This document shows, piece after piece, positions 26,123 through 34,789 of a DNA stretch of 64,000 nucleotides. Position 1 is the first letter of the stretch. Each line of letters begins with the position of its first letter. The stretch covers positions 62,001-126,000 of the forward strand of contig DJTE01000046.1 of the NCBI GenBank assembly GCA_002439165.1, written 5' to 3'. Source of the DNA: Chryseobacterium indologenes (lineage in GTDB: Bacteria; Bacteroidota; Bacteroidia; Flavobacteriales; Weeksellaceae). The translations under genes and the position numbers were made by a program. Under the pieces are notes generated by a model. The model was not told the origin of the DNA. It was given only the letters and a program-made list of their open reading frames with translations, and did not search any database.

Positions 26123-26539
26123 AGATCTATCTTCTTTAATTATTGTTTTGTTGGTTTTAACGCAAGGGCGCTAAGATTCTTTTTAATGTTTTGTGCTTTC
26201 AGGGCGCAAGGGCGTTACACTTAGTTAAGGGTGATTCTTCTTGCTTTTATTTGCTTACCTTTTGTCATAAAACAATTTTCTTCAATTAATACTTTGTTGG
26301 TTTTAGCGCAAGGGCGCTAAGGTTCTTTTTAATGTTTTGTGCTTTCAGGGCGCAAGGGCGTTACACTTAGTTAAGGGTGATTCTTCTTGCTTTTATTTGC
26401 TTACCTTTTGTCATAAAACAATTTTCTTCAATTAATACTTTGTTGGTTTTAACGCAATGGCGCTAAGGTTCTTTTTAATGTTTTATGCTTTCAGGGCGCA
26501 AGGGCGTTACACTCAGCAAGGGCGTTATTTTTTCTTCTT
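26123..26539. repeat. Three direct repeats with 146-bp period
   Basis: Three near-identical units starting at 26151, 26297 and 26443, each beginning TTGGTTTTARCGCAA and containing GGCGCTAAGRTTCTTTTTAATG, then a second GCGCAAGGGCGTTACAC. The first two are full 146-bp units, the third is cut at about 26540 by the end of the next gene. A decayed fourth copy lies at 27720-27780. No gene in this stretch. Confidence 0.9.
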
Positions 26540-27682
26540 TTATTTGTTATTGTATATGATTTCAAGCTTCATATGGTTGGTTTCGCCGGTTATTTTATTT
26601 TTGACAAAAGACTCAAGTATATTGCCGTGTTCATCGTAAGTTTTATAAGTTTCTTTTTCTTCATCGGAAAACTCTTTTCTTACTTTTCTGCCATTTTCAA
26701 TGTAATATACAGCTACCAATTTACCATGTGTGTATTTATTCACTCTATCTTCCAAATACTCCAGCTGGGAGCTGTGTTCCATATCATCATCATAATCTTC
26801 TTTTGTCTTACAGTAATAGCTCCCATATTCTATATTATACCTGTCAAAATAATCGTATTCCTGAAGATAATAAGTGAGCCCGTTTTTTGAAAAATCGGGG
26901 CGGTAGAATGAATATTCATAGCTGGTCTGATTGCCAAACGTATCATATTCAAAAGTTTCCAGTCTTATATCCTGCATAATTTGCGGAAATACTTCCTCAT
27001 CCATAGTTTCCATGTATGCCCGGTAGAGTTTTTCCTTTTCTTCGCTGAATCCGAAGGTTCCTATCCTTATTTTACGTTTTTTGTCATCATATACCGTATA
27101 ACTGATCTTATCTTCAAACCGTTCGATCATTCCGTTTTGAAAATAATCATAGGTTTTAACCACATCAGGAAAATCATTAAGCCTTATATATTTTTTCAAC
27201 ATACGGACAGGGCGGCCTTCATTATCATAGTCTGCCGTAAGGTGATAAGATTCATCATAACCTTCCAGATCAAAAATAATCTCCACCAGATCAGATCCTC
27301 TGAAACGATATATAATTTGGTCATGTATTTTAAACAGCTGCTCATTTTCATCCTGTTCTATAACCAGTCCTAGTCCCCTGGAAAAGAAATACGGATCCGA
27401 TTCTCTTTTATCAAAAGGATTATTGAGATCAATAGATGTTTCAAGAATATTTTTTTCACTATCCAAAGCGGTCTCCGTAGAATAATTCTGATGGTATTCG
27501 TAAACAATTTCAGAAACTTCAGGGTGTGCAAAGTTCAGCTGCCTTATCTTTTTTGAGTTTTCAAAAAAAGCAGACACTGTAAGCTTTCCGTTTTCATATT
27601 GGTTTACCTGAAGAATATCGGCAAGATTCCCCTTAAGATCGTACGGTCTGATAATATCTGTTTCTTTATAATCGATTGTCAT
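26540..27682 (-). CDS. YD-like repeat protein of unknown function
   Basis: 380-aa protein without signal peptide or membrane segments, very rich in Tyr, Asp and Glu. Many short strands carry a YD-type pattern (YDLKGNLADIL, ADYDNEGRPVRML, EYDTFGNQTSY, YDEHGNILES), as in the YD/RHS repeat fold, but the length and lack of a core domain argue against a full RHS toxin. The gene is AT-rich against its neighbours and is bracketed by copies of the same intergenic repeat, three downstream and one decayed upstream. It sits inside the glycan locus yet shows no link to it; an insertion is likely. The start at 27682 is the only good one. Confidence 0.65.
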   Translation of the reverse strand: MTIDYKETDIIRPYDLKGNLADILQVNQYENGKLTVSAFFENSKKIRQLNFAHPEVSEIVYEYHQNYSTETALDSEKNILETSIDLNNPFDKRESDPYFFSRGLGLVIEQDENEQLFKIHDQIIYRFRGSDLVEIIFDLEGYDESYHLTADYDNEGRPVRMLKKYIRLNDFPDVVKTYDYFQNGMIERFEDKISYTVYDDKKRKIRIGTFGFSEEKEKLYRAYMETMDEEVFPQIMQDIRLETFEYDTFGNQTSYEYSFYRPDFSKNGLTYYLQEYDYFDRYNIEYGSYYCKTKEDYDDDMEHSSQLEYLEDRVNKYTHGKLVAVYYIENGRKVRKEFSDEEKETYKTYDEHGNILESFVKNKITGETNHMKLEIIYNNK

Positions 27683-27719
27683 TTTTATATTCTCTTTGGG
27701 TTTATTGTATTAGATCTCT

Positions 27720-27780
27720 GTTGGTTTAACGCAATGGACATCAGTTTTTTTAATGTTTTATATTTTTGCGCTACCACTCA
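27720..27780. repeat. Decayed fourth copy of the 146-bp repeat
   Basis: TTGGTTTAACGCAATGG followed by TTTTTTTAATGTTTTATATTTTTGCGC has the order of the three copies at 26151-26539 with several changes. Confidence 0.6.
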
Positions 27781-27828
27781 ATAAAGACTCATTTATTTCT
27801 TATTTACCCGTAAAGATAATGATCGTAT

Positions 27829-28539
27829 TTATTTCGTTTCTTTTTTCTTTGAGAGCATCCATTCATACAACTGAGGGTCCGAATAGGCCGAATCCCACGA
27901 ATTGTGATTGTCATTCGGGAATATTTTCAATTCTGCCGAAGGATTCACAGGGTGCAGCTTCTGATAAAAATTGAGTGCGTTATCAGGAAGCACAATATCA
28001 TCCATTCCTCCGTGAAAGATTTTCATATTTAAATCTTTATACTGATTGATATTCGCATACATTACCCGGTCCGTAGGAGCGCATACAGAAACTACCGCAG
28101 CAAACATTTCAGGATGTTCCATCGCCAGCTTCAGAGTCCCCCAGCCTCCCATAGAAAGTCCCGTAAGGTAAATCCTGGACGGATCTATTTTATATTTCTT
28201 CTGGATTTCCTTTATTAAATTATATACCGTTACCGTATCCCACCAGGTATCTGCCGGACACTGCGGAGCCAGAATAGCAACAGGCTCTTTGATCAGACTT
28301 TTATAAGTAAACGGACTGTGTGCTTTTACCGCTTCCAGATTGTTCCCTCTCTCACCCGCTCCGTGAAGAAATACGATCAGCGGAACATTTCCTTTTATCT
28401 TTTGGGGATAGTCCAGAATGTATGATATTTTCTCTGTTTTTTTGAATTCTTTGTTGAGTTCTGCCTTTATTTCCTGAGCGTTCAGATGTAGTGAAAACAT
28501 CAGAAACAAAAGGAGAATGTATTTTAGATTTAATTTCAT
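27829..28539 (-). CDS. Secreted alpha/beta hydrolase (esterase or peptidase type)
   Basis: Exported serine hydrolase of 236 aa with a signal peptide ending LNAQ near 22. Catalytic residues: Ser129 in GLSMGGWG, Asp181 in HGGMDDIV, His212 in NDNHNSWD; oxyanion motif HGAGERG at 59-65. This layout is that of the esterase/phospholipase-like PHB-depolymerase branch often found in Bacteroidota glycan loci, where such enzymes remove acyl or feruloyl groups; the substrate here is a guess. It follows the glucoamylase-like gene on the same strand with a 195-bp gap holding repeats. Confidence 0.88.
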   Translation of the reverse strand: MKLNLKYILLLFLMFSLHLNAQEIKAELNKEFKKTEKISYILDYPQKIKGNVPLIVFLHGAGERGNNLEAVKAHSPFTYKSLIKEPVAILAPQCPADTWWDTVTVYNLIKEIQKKYKIDPSRIYLTGLSMGGWGTLKLAMEHPEMFAAVVSVCAPTDRVMYANINQYKDLNMKIFHGGMDDIVLPDNALNFYQKLHPVNPSAELKIFPNDNHNSWDSAYSDPQLYEWMLSKKKETK

Positions 28540-28555
28540 ATTGCTATTTTAATAT

Positions 28556-28650
28556 TTAAATGAGGTAAAGCCTGTTTCAATTCAATAATGGCGGGGTTAA
28601 TTTTTAAATGGGGTTAAAGCCCATTTCTATTGAATAATGATGTCTGATAT
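28556..28650. repeat. Two imperfect copies of a GGxTAAAGCCyrTTTC element
   Basis: TAAATGAGGTAAAGCCTGTTTC followed by AATTCAATAATG (about 28556) and TAAATGGGGTTAAAGCCCATTTC followed by TATTGAATAATG (about 28604) are alike. A related scrap, GGCTAAAGCC with TATTGAATC some 50 bp on, lies near 22544. Confidence 0.6.
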
Positions 28651-28734
28651 TCAATTGAAGACTGCATTATTCGGTGGTTTGATTTTTTATGAATGATGGT
28701 TTTATTTTTTGACAATTTTTTAATGAATCAATTA

Positions 28735-30117
28735 TTATTTTATTCCATATTTTTCTGACCGGAAGTTTAGTTTTTTAAGGCCCTGCCGGATTTCCGGAGC
28801 ATTCATAAATAATTTCCAGAGGAATCCTGTTCTGTAATTTTCTATCATAGGAGCAATCGTTCCCTGATCAATGGCCAGATATCTCGGGGTAAACCAATTC
28901 TTATAATGAATGGAAGTGGCATCATAAGGTCCTGCTGATCCTATAAATTCAGGTTTATGAGTATAGATAAATCTTAAAAAGTCCATAGATTCTTTGGGCG
29001 TATACGGGAAGCTGCTCAATGCGGCCGTTGGAGTGATCACCCCATTGTCATTGGAAGGCATATGCGCGGTGTAGCCCGTGCTTCCGTCGTCATTTCTTGT
29101 ATATCCGGCTGTCAGCCCCCAATAATCAGGACCATAGCCTTTCCATTGTTTTGGATTTTCAACACAGTATTTATAGTCGATTAAGACTTGGTTTTTATTA
29201 ATTTCGAAATAATTTTTAACCAGTTGATCAGACAGTCCCGAAGGATCGAGTCCGATATAGGAATACTGCGACCAGAAGAGCGGCCCTCCGTATTCTTCAG
29301 CATAATTGTGTTTTACGTATAATGGAAGTCCGTATTTGGTTTTGCCGGTGAGATAGCTACCGTTTCTTGTCCAGCCTTTGTAATAGGTTTCAGCGTCTAT
29401 GGAATAGGTGGGTGATGAAGCGGCCAGAATGTAGGTAATCAGGCATTCGTTGTATCCTTCCAGCGGAAAATTCATTTCCCACTGATATTCCGGCGACCAG
29501 TGCCAGTACAGGACTTTTTCACCGTCTTTGGTATACCAGTTCCATTGAATTCCTTTCCAGAGTTCATCACATTTTTCAGCAAGGGCTTTTTCTTCGGAAG
29601 TTCCGTTTTTAAAATATTCACGAACCATGAGAATTCCTGAAGTAAGGAATGCCGTTTCTACTAAATCGCCACCGTTATCTTTTTTACCGAAAGGAACTGT
29701 CTTTCCTGTTTCTCCGTTGATCCAGTGAGACCAGGCTCCTTTGTGCCGGTCAGCTTTGGCTAGAAAATCCATCATATGGGAGAGTCTTTTTACCGCTTCT
29801 TTCCGTGGTATAAATCCTCTTTCAACGCCTACCAGAATAGTTGCCAGTCCGAATCCCGAACCGCCGGTAGTAATAACATGCTTATCTTTATCAGGATAAA
29901 TATTATCTTCATGATAGCGTTCTCTTGCCAGCATTGATTTGGGTTCTGCATACTCCCAGAAATATTTCAGAGCATCTTTCTGCACTCTGTCCATCAGCTG
30001 TTCATCTGTAATCTGATTTTTTACAGCTTCCTGTTTCTGTTGGCCAACGGGAGCACTTTTGCATGAATATACCAGCAACAAAGAAGTGACAGCCATTGAT
30101 ACTATTGTCCTTTTCAT
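28735..30117 (-). CDS. Glucoamylase-like lipoprotein, GH144-like (predicted endo-beta-1,2-glucanase)
   Basis: Surface or periplasmic lipoprotein of 460 aa, lipobox VYSC with Cys19. It belongs to the glucoamylase-like (alpha/alpha)6-barrel family: DALKYFWEYAEPKSMLARERY near 50, TGGSGFGLATILVGVERGF near 85, the acidic segment FPLEGYNECLITYILAASSP near 218, and GPYDATSIHYKNWFTPRYLAIDQGTIAPMI near 400. The family founder of GH144, from Chitinophaga, is an endo-beta-1,2-glucanase that had been named glucoamylase-like; residues here are compatible but not proof. Its place between SusD and a GH3 beta-glucosidase matches beta-1,2-glucan loci described in Bacteroidota. A hairpin precedes it. Confidence 0.85.
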   Translation of the reverse strand: MKRTIVSMAVTSLLLVYSCKSAPVGQQKQEAVKNQITDEQLMDRVQKDALKYFWEYAEPKSMLARERYHEDNIYPDKDKHVITTGGSGFGLATILVGVERGFIPRKEAVKRLSHMMDFLAKADRHKGAWSHWINGETGKTVPFGKKDNGGDLVETAFLTSGILMVREYFKNGTSEEKALAEKCDELWKGIQWNWYTKDGEKVLYWHWSPEYQWEMNFPLEGYNECLITYILAASSPTYSIDAETYYKGWTRNGSYLTGKTKYGLPLYVKHNYAEEYGGPLFWSQYSYIGLDPSGLSDQLVKNYFEINKNQVLIDYKYCVENPKQWKGYGPDYWGLTAGYTRNDDGSTGYTAHMPSNDNGVITPTAALSSFPYTPKESMDFLRFIYTHKPEFIGSAGPYDATSIHYKNWFTPRYLAIDQGTIAPMIENYRTGFLWKLFMNAPEIRQGLKKLNFRSEKYGIK

Positions 30118-30148
30118 GAACTATTTTTTACCTGATTTTACTAAAAGA

Positions 30149-30172
30149 AGAGGAGAACTTTCATTCTCCTCT
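30149..30172 (-). terminator. Hairpin between SusD and the enzyme genes
   Basis: Perfect 9-bp stem AGAGGAGAA/TTCTCCTCT with a six-base loop, then TTCTTTTAG on the minus strand. It follows the SusD stop by 16 bp and could end part of the transcripts. Confidence 0.65.
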
Positions 30173-30188
30173 AAAGTTTATATATTGA

Positions 30189-31607
30189 TTAATAGCCCGG
30201 GTTTTGGGTAAAAGCACCATTGCTCTGCTCCATTGCATCTAAAGGTATCGGGAATACCTCATTCTTTCCTGCTTTAAATCCATAAGGAGCAAGTACCGTT
30301 GCAGCCTGTCCGGTTCTTACCAGATCTACGAAACGATCTCCTTCCAAAGCAAGTTCTACTCTACGCTCGTGCCAGATGGCAGTTCTGAGTGCAGCCTGAG
30401 TAGAGGCTGTTGTACCACCTAAGTGGGCTCTGGTTCTTACCTTATTCAGATTGGCGGCAGCTGTTGTTGTATTTCCCAGTTCATTGGCTGCTTCTGCATT
30501 GATCAGAAGGATTTCTGCAAATCTTAAGATTCTGATGTTTTGTATAGATCCGTAACCACAGGCACTGTTATTTAAGGCTTTTGGAACATATACTTTCTGG
30601 TTATAAGTGGTCACAGACTGAGCATCTCCCATCGCAATCAGATCTCCTTCCGGTGTTGTTTCTCCGTTTCTGAGTATGGTAAGCTCTTTTCTTATATCCC
30701 CCGTTTCAAATGCATTTTCAAGAGCATTTGAAGGTGTAAAAAAGCCCCAGCCAAACTGATCTCTTACTCCCTGAACCTCTGCATACTGGCTTCCTTTATA
30801 CGGAGGAATGCAATCGCAGTTAACTTCAAAAACCGATTCTTTTCCAAACTCTCCCGCAGGTCTGAATAAGTGATTGAAATCAGGATCCAGATCATATCCC
30901 ATAGCCACTACCTGGCTGGAAGTATCATAAGCTTTCTGCCAGTCTTTCTTATAAAGATATACTTTTGACAGTAAACCCAATGCCGCTCCTTTTGTTACCC
31001 TTCCCAGGTCTGATGCAGGGTAAGTCTGGGGAAGAATATCAGCTGCTGCGGTAAGATCTGAAATAATAAAATTATATACTTCTTCCACAGAATTTCTAGG
31101 TTTATCATATACGGTTTCTACTTTATCATAAATCGGAACTCCACCATAGATCCTTACCAGATTAAAATAGAAGTAGGCTCTTAACATTCTGGCTTCTGCA
31201 ACCAACCTGGTTCTCAGATTGGCATCCATATCTATTCCCGGAACATTGGTTATTACCTGGTTTGCTCTGTTTACGGCCTGCCACTGCCCGATCCAATACC
31301 CCCTTACACCTTCATCACTTACTGTATAAGTAAAGTTATCATATACATTAATAAAAGAGGCGTCACCAGGATTAGATCCTTTTACGACATCATCTGCCGG
31401 TACTCCAAATACGAACTGATAAGGGAAAGCCGAATTTTCCCAGCTTCTTAAAAAGCTATAAATAGCACTGGTTGCCTGAAGAGCATCTTCCTGGGTTTTG
31501 AAAAACGAAGAAGCTTCTGTATACCCTTCCTGTTTAATATCCAAGTAATCATCCTTGCAGCTTACTACAAGTGAAAATAATGCGATTGATAAAAATATCT
31601 TTTTCAT
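30189..31607 (-). CDS. SusD/RagB family glycan-binding lipoprotein
   Basis: Outer-membrane lipoprotein that captures oligosaccharide at the cell surface and hands it to its SusC partner. 472 aa, lipobox VVSC with Cys17, then YLDIKQEGYTEASSFFKTQEDALQATSAIY, a typical SusD start. The TPR-containing fold is supported by RLVAEARMLRAYFYFNLVRIYGGVPI near 133 and the C-terminal RTGQA..AVFPIP-like end (KNEVFPIPLDAMEQSNGAFTQNPGY). It starts 11 bp after the SusC stop. Confidence 0.95.
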   Translation of the reverse strand: MKKIFLSIALFSLVVSCKDDYLDIKQEGYTEASSFFKTQEDALQATSAIYSFLRSWENSAFPYQFVFGVPADDVVKGSNPGDASFINVYDNFTYTVSDEGVRGYWIGQWQAVNRANQVITNVPGIDMDANLRTRLVAEARMLRAYFYFNLVRIYGGVPIYDKVETVYDKPRNSVEEVYNFIISDLTAAADILPQTYPASDLGRVTKGAALGLLSKVYLYKKDWQKAYDTSSQVVAMGYDLDPDFNHLFRPAGEFGKESVFEVNCDCIPPYKGSQYAEVQGVRDQFGWGFFTPSNALENAFETGDIRKELTILRNGETTPEGDLIAMGDAQSVTTYNQKVYVPKALNNSACGYGSIQNIRILRFAEILLINAEAANELGNTTTAAANLNKVRTRAHLGGTTASTQAALRTAIWHERRVELALEGDRFVDLVRTGQAATVLAPYGFKAGKNEVFPIPLDAMEQSNGAFTQNPGY

Positions 31608-31618
31608 GATCTTTCTTA

Positions 31619-34441
31619 TTAAAATGTTAAGTTTAAACCAATCGTATAAATAGCTGAGATTGGATAAATATTATTATCAACACCCATTTGTACACGGTCA
31701 GTATTTAAGATTTCCGGTGAGAATCCGTTATATTTAAAGCTTGTCCAGGGGTTCTGGGCACTTACATATAATCTTAATTTGGTGATAGACATAGCATCTG
31801 CAAATGCTTTAGGTAAGTTATAGCCAACCTGAATATTTCTTATTCTTATATAGCTTCCGTCTTCTACATAAAAACTGTTGGGTAAAATTATAGACTGATC
31901 ATTTGTTGCCATCGAATAGGTATTGGATGTACCTGCCCCATGCCATCTGTTATTGTAGAAGTCCAGATCCCAGCTTTCATTTCCATAGCGTTGTTCTCTG
32001 TTGAAATTGTAAATTTTATTTCCGAAAACACCCTGGAAATCAATAGCAAAATCGAAATCATAGACATTCAGATTAACACCAAATCCATAAGTTCCTTTAG
32101 GGATGGGACTTCCCAGAAATGTTTTATCTCGGGTATCTATGACACCGTTTCCATCAAGATCTGCAAATTTAAAGCCTCCGATTTTAGCTCCATTCTGAGT
32201 GGCCCATGCATCTACTTCTGCCTGGTTCTGGAAAATACCCGTTACCTGATAGCCATAATATGAACCTACTGCCTGCCCGGCCTGCAGTCTTATGATTGAA
32301 TTACCATATAAACTGGCTCCTGTCTGTAAATAAGATCCGTTGAAGACGGAAGTGATTCTGTTTTTCAGAGTGGTCATATTTCCATATACCCCAATTTTTA
32401 TATTGTCATTGATTTTCGTATCGTAATTAACAGAAAACTCAAAGCCTTTATTGTTGAAAGAATATGCATTCGTAATGAAATTGTTCCAGTTGCCGGCACC
32501 GGAAACAGTTCCCTGAACAATACCATAAACAACATCTTTGGTGTCTTTATCAAAATAAGTGGCATCTATTTTCAGTTTATTATTGAGCAATGCCATTTCT
32601 ACTCCAAAGTCTTTACCTGTTGTGGTTTCCCAGCCAATATTCGGATCTATGATCTGGTCTATGGTCTGTGCCGGATATCCTGCATTTCCGTAATAGGTTC
32701 CCGCTTCAATAACACTTGTGTTCAGCGTATAGGCTCTCTGAACATCCGGATTACCTAATTTCCCCCAGCTTGCTCTCAGTTTTAAGAGATTAAAGACATT
32801 CTGTTCGCTCATAAAGTTTTCCCTGGAAACTACCCATCCTGCACTTACAGCCGGAAATATACGGTATCTGTCATCAGAGGAGTACTTAGAAGTTCCGTCT
32901 CTACGTATAGATGCATTCAAAAGGTATTTTCCGTCGTAGCCGTAATTTAATCTTCCGAAAAAAGATTCGATTCTGTCCTGATATGGAATTACATTTCTTT
33001 CTCCTTTATCAAAACTCGTCAGGTAAATATCTGTTCCGTTGGAAATACCAAGTGAAGAGTTGGTTCCATCATAGGCAACGTTCAGTGCTTCTGCGTAGTT
33101 CTGGGAGTAAGAATTCCTTGTTCTGGAAAACCCTGCCAGTAATTCGATATTATGTTTTCCAAAATCTTTTTTCCAGCCTAATGTATTATCCCAGATATAG
33201 TTCCTGGTTTTGGCATCTCTTGTTATGAGTTTAGAAGGTTTCTGGTCGGCAGTGGGAACATAGCCAAATGTCGGCGTATATTCATATTTGCTTGAATTGA
33301 TATTATCAGAGCTATAACTAATCCTTAAAGTAAAATCTTTTAAAAACTTATATTCTCCCCATACATTATTCAGTAGTCTTTCTTCTCTGGTCTGAGATCT
33401 GAATAAATCTAATTTAGCCCTGGGATTCGGTATCTTAGCCAGTGTAAAATATTGGTATCCTCCTGTTGCCGGATCAGTCGGTCCATAAATAGGCGGCGAA
33501 GAATAAGCATCCAGCAAAGTATTCTGCGCATGGTCTGTACGCATTTTTGAAAAGGTGAAATTATTTCCGATCGTGATATTATTGGTAATTTTATAACTCA
33601 GATTGACCTTAGTTGTAAATCTGTTAAAGCCACTACCGGAATTAATCCCCCTTCCCGCTGCCAAATTCCCTTCATCCTGAAGATTTCCCGCACTTAGGTA
33701 ATAATTCAGTTTTCCAAGATTTCCTGAAGCTGAAATATCATTAGAATTAATGATACTTGTTCTGAAAATTTCTTTGAACCAGTCTGTATCTAAAGGATAA
33801 GATGATCTGTTTAAAAATACCGGATTATTTACTTTATCATTGATCAGCTTCTCATTATATAATTCCAAATACTGATCTGAATTAACCATTTTAGGAATAT
33901 TGGTCACTGTTTTGATTCCTAAATAAGAGTTGAAATTAAAGACAGGCTTCTTTCCTTTTCCTGTTTTGGTTTTGATAATCACGGCACCGTTTGAAGCCCG
34001 GGCACCATAAATTGCCAAACTGGAAGGATCTTTCAGGACACTCATGGATTCAATATCCTGAGGATTCAGGAAGGAAATATCATCAGTAATCATTCCGTCT
34101 ACAATGAAAACGGTTTTACCTGTCAGGGAACTGATTCCCCGGATGTCAACCCTGGGCGACCCTCCCGGCGCACCTGAATTCAATACCTGTACCCCTGATA
34201 ATCTTCCCTGGATAGAACTGATTGGATTTGCATTAGGTCTGTTTGCTAAATCCTTTGCAGAAACGACACCGATACTTCCGGTTACATTTTCTTTTTTCTG
34301 AGATCCATACCCGATCAAAACCACTTCCTCGATCTTCTGTTCTTTCACAGTTGTATCTTTTGGAGCAGTCTGCGCATTGACGTTCATACCGAAGTACAGA
34401 ACCGCAATGAGGCATGAATACTTTAAATCACGTTGTTTCAT
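31619..34441 (-). CDS. SusC/RagA family TonB-dependent outer membrane transporter
   Basis: 22-strand outer-membrane barrel that imports oligosaccharides using TonB energy, pairing with the adjacent SusD. 940 aa. After the signal peptide (to about 24) comes QKIEEVVLIGYGSQKK, the SusC-type TonB box, then the plug (about 50-170: GVVSAKDLANRPNANP, VDIRGISS, DPSSLAIYGARASNGAVIIKTK) and the barrel ending in YTIGLNLTF. It lacks the N-terminal carboxypeptidase-like domain that many SusC proteins have. The start chosen is 34441 (MKQRDLKYS); an in-frame start 24 bp upstream adds eight non-signal-like residues. Confidence 0.95.
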   Translation of the reverse strand: MKQRDLKYSCLIAVLYFGMNVNAQTAPKDTTVKEQKIEEVVLIGYGSQKKENVTGSIGVVSAKDLANRPNANPISSIQGRLSGVQVLNSGAPGGSPRVDIRGISSLTGKTVFIVDGMITDDISFLNPQDIESMSVLKDPSSLAIYGARASNGAVIIKTKTGKGKKPVFNFNSYLGIKTVTNIPKMVNSDQYLELYNEKLINDKVNNPVFLNRSSYPLDTDWFKEIFRTSIINSNDISASGNLGKLNYYLSAGNLQDEGNLAAGRGINSGSGFNRFTTKVNLSYKITNNITIGNNFTFSKMRTDHAQNTLLDAYSSPPIYGPTDPATGGYQYFTLAKIPNPRAKLDLFRSQTREERLLNNVWGEYKFLKDFTLRISYSSDNINSSKYEYTPTFGYVPTADQKPSKLITRDAKTRNYIWDNTLGWKKDFGKHNIELLAGFSRTRNSYSQNYAEALNVAYDGTNSSLGISNGTDIYLTSFDKGERNVIPYQDRIESFFGRLNYGYDGKYLLNASIRRDGTSKYSSDDRYRIFPAVSAGWVVSRENFMSEQNVFNLLKLRASWGKLGNPDVQRAYTLNTSVIEAGTYYGNAGYPAQTIDQIIDPNIGWETTTGKDFGVEMALLNNKLKIDATYFDKDTKDVVYGIVQGTVSGAGNWNNFITNAYSFNNKGFEFSVNYDTKINDNIKIGVYGNMTTLKNRITSVFNGSYLQTGASLYGNSIIRLQAGQAVGSYYGYQVTGIFQNQAEVDAWATQNGAKIGGFKFADLDGNGVIDTRDKTFLGSPIPKGTYGFGVNLNVYDFDFAIDFQGVFGNKIYNFNREQRYGNESWDLDFYNNRWHGAGTSNTYSMATNDQSIILPNSFYVEDGSYIRIRNIQVGYNLPKAFADAMSITKLRLYVSAQNPWTSFKYNGFSPEILNTDRVQMGVDNNIYPISAIYTIGLNLTF

Positions 34442-34524
34442 ATAGTTCAATTTTATTTCGTACAATCAATCTCACTGTCTTTTAATAGTAGAGTTATTCT
34501 AAATTCTCAAAAAAAGACATTAGT

Positions 34525-34532
34525 CAAAAATA
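34525..34532 (-). promoter_or_regulatory. Candidate -7 box (TATTTTTG) for the SusC operon
   Basis: Exact TAnnTTTG match 84 bp before the SusC start on the minus strand; a TTG-rich stretch lies upstream, at a spacing that is shorter than usual. Confidence 0.35.
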
Positions 34533-34725
34533 GAAAAAAAAACCAACAATGTTAACATTTATTAAAATTTTAACAAAATCAGTTAATTTTCAATCAAAAC
34601 CCCAAAACATGTAAAATAAAAAATAATAAATGATAATAAAAATCAAAAACAATGACAAAATAAACAAATTGAAAATCGGAAATTTCAGTAAAAAATTCAC
34701 TGAATTGGTATCATAAAATTAATAT

Positions 34726-34757
34726 TTTGTTAAACTAAAGAATAGTGTTTACCTTTG
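34726..34757 (+). promoter_or_regulatory. Sigma-70 type Bacteroidota promoter for the DUF4197 gene
   Basis: TTTG at 34726-34729, 20-base spacer, TACCTTTG at 34750-34757: both elements of the TTTG-N(17-23)-TAnnTTTG consensus at good spacing. It lies 32 bp before the ATG at 34790 and overlaps the GTG at 34745, which rules that start out. Confidence 0.75.
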
Positions 34758-34789
34758 GCGCAGTATTTGAAAAACCAAGAAAAAGATCA

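Larger units (their letters stand above)
34442..34789. other. Divergent promoter region between SusC and DUF4197 genes
   Basis: Very AT-rich, no gene. It carries the candidate promoters of both flanking units. No binding site for an HTCS or SusR regulator was recognised, and no regulator gene flanks the locus. Confidence 0.6.

Noticed and set aside
26540..27682. RHS-type polymorphic toxin
   Set aside because: No signal, core or toxin domain; at 380 aa it is far shorter than RHS proteins and has no immunity gene.
34745..34789. GTG start of the DUF4197 gene
   Set aside because: It overlaps the promoter -7 box at 34750-34757, and ATG at 34790 gives a proper signal peptide.
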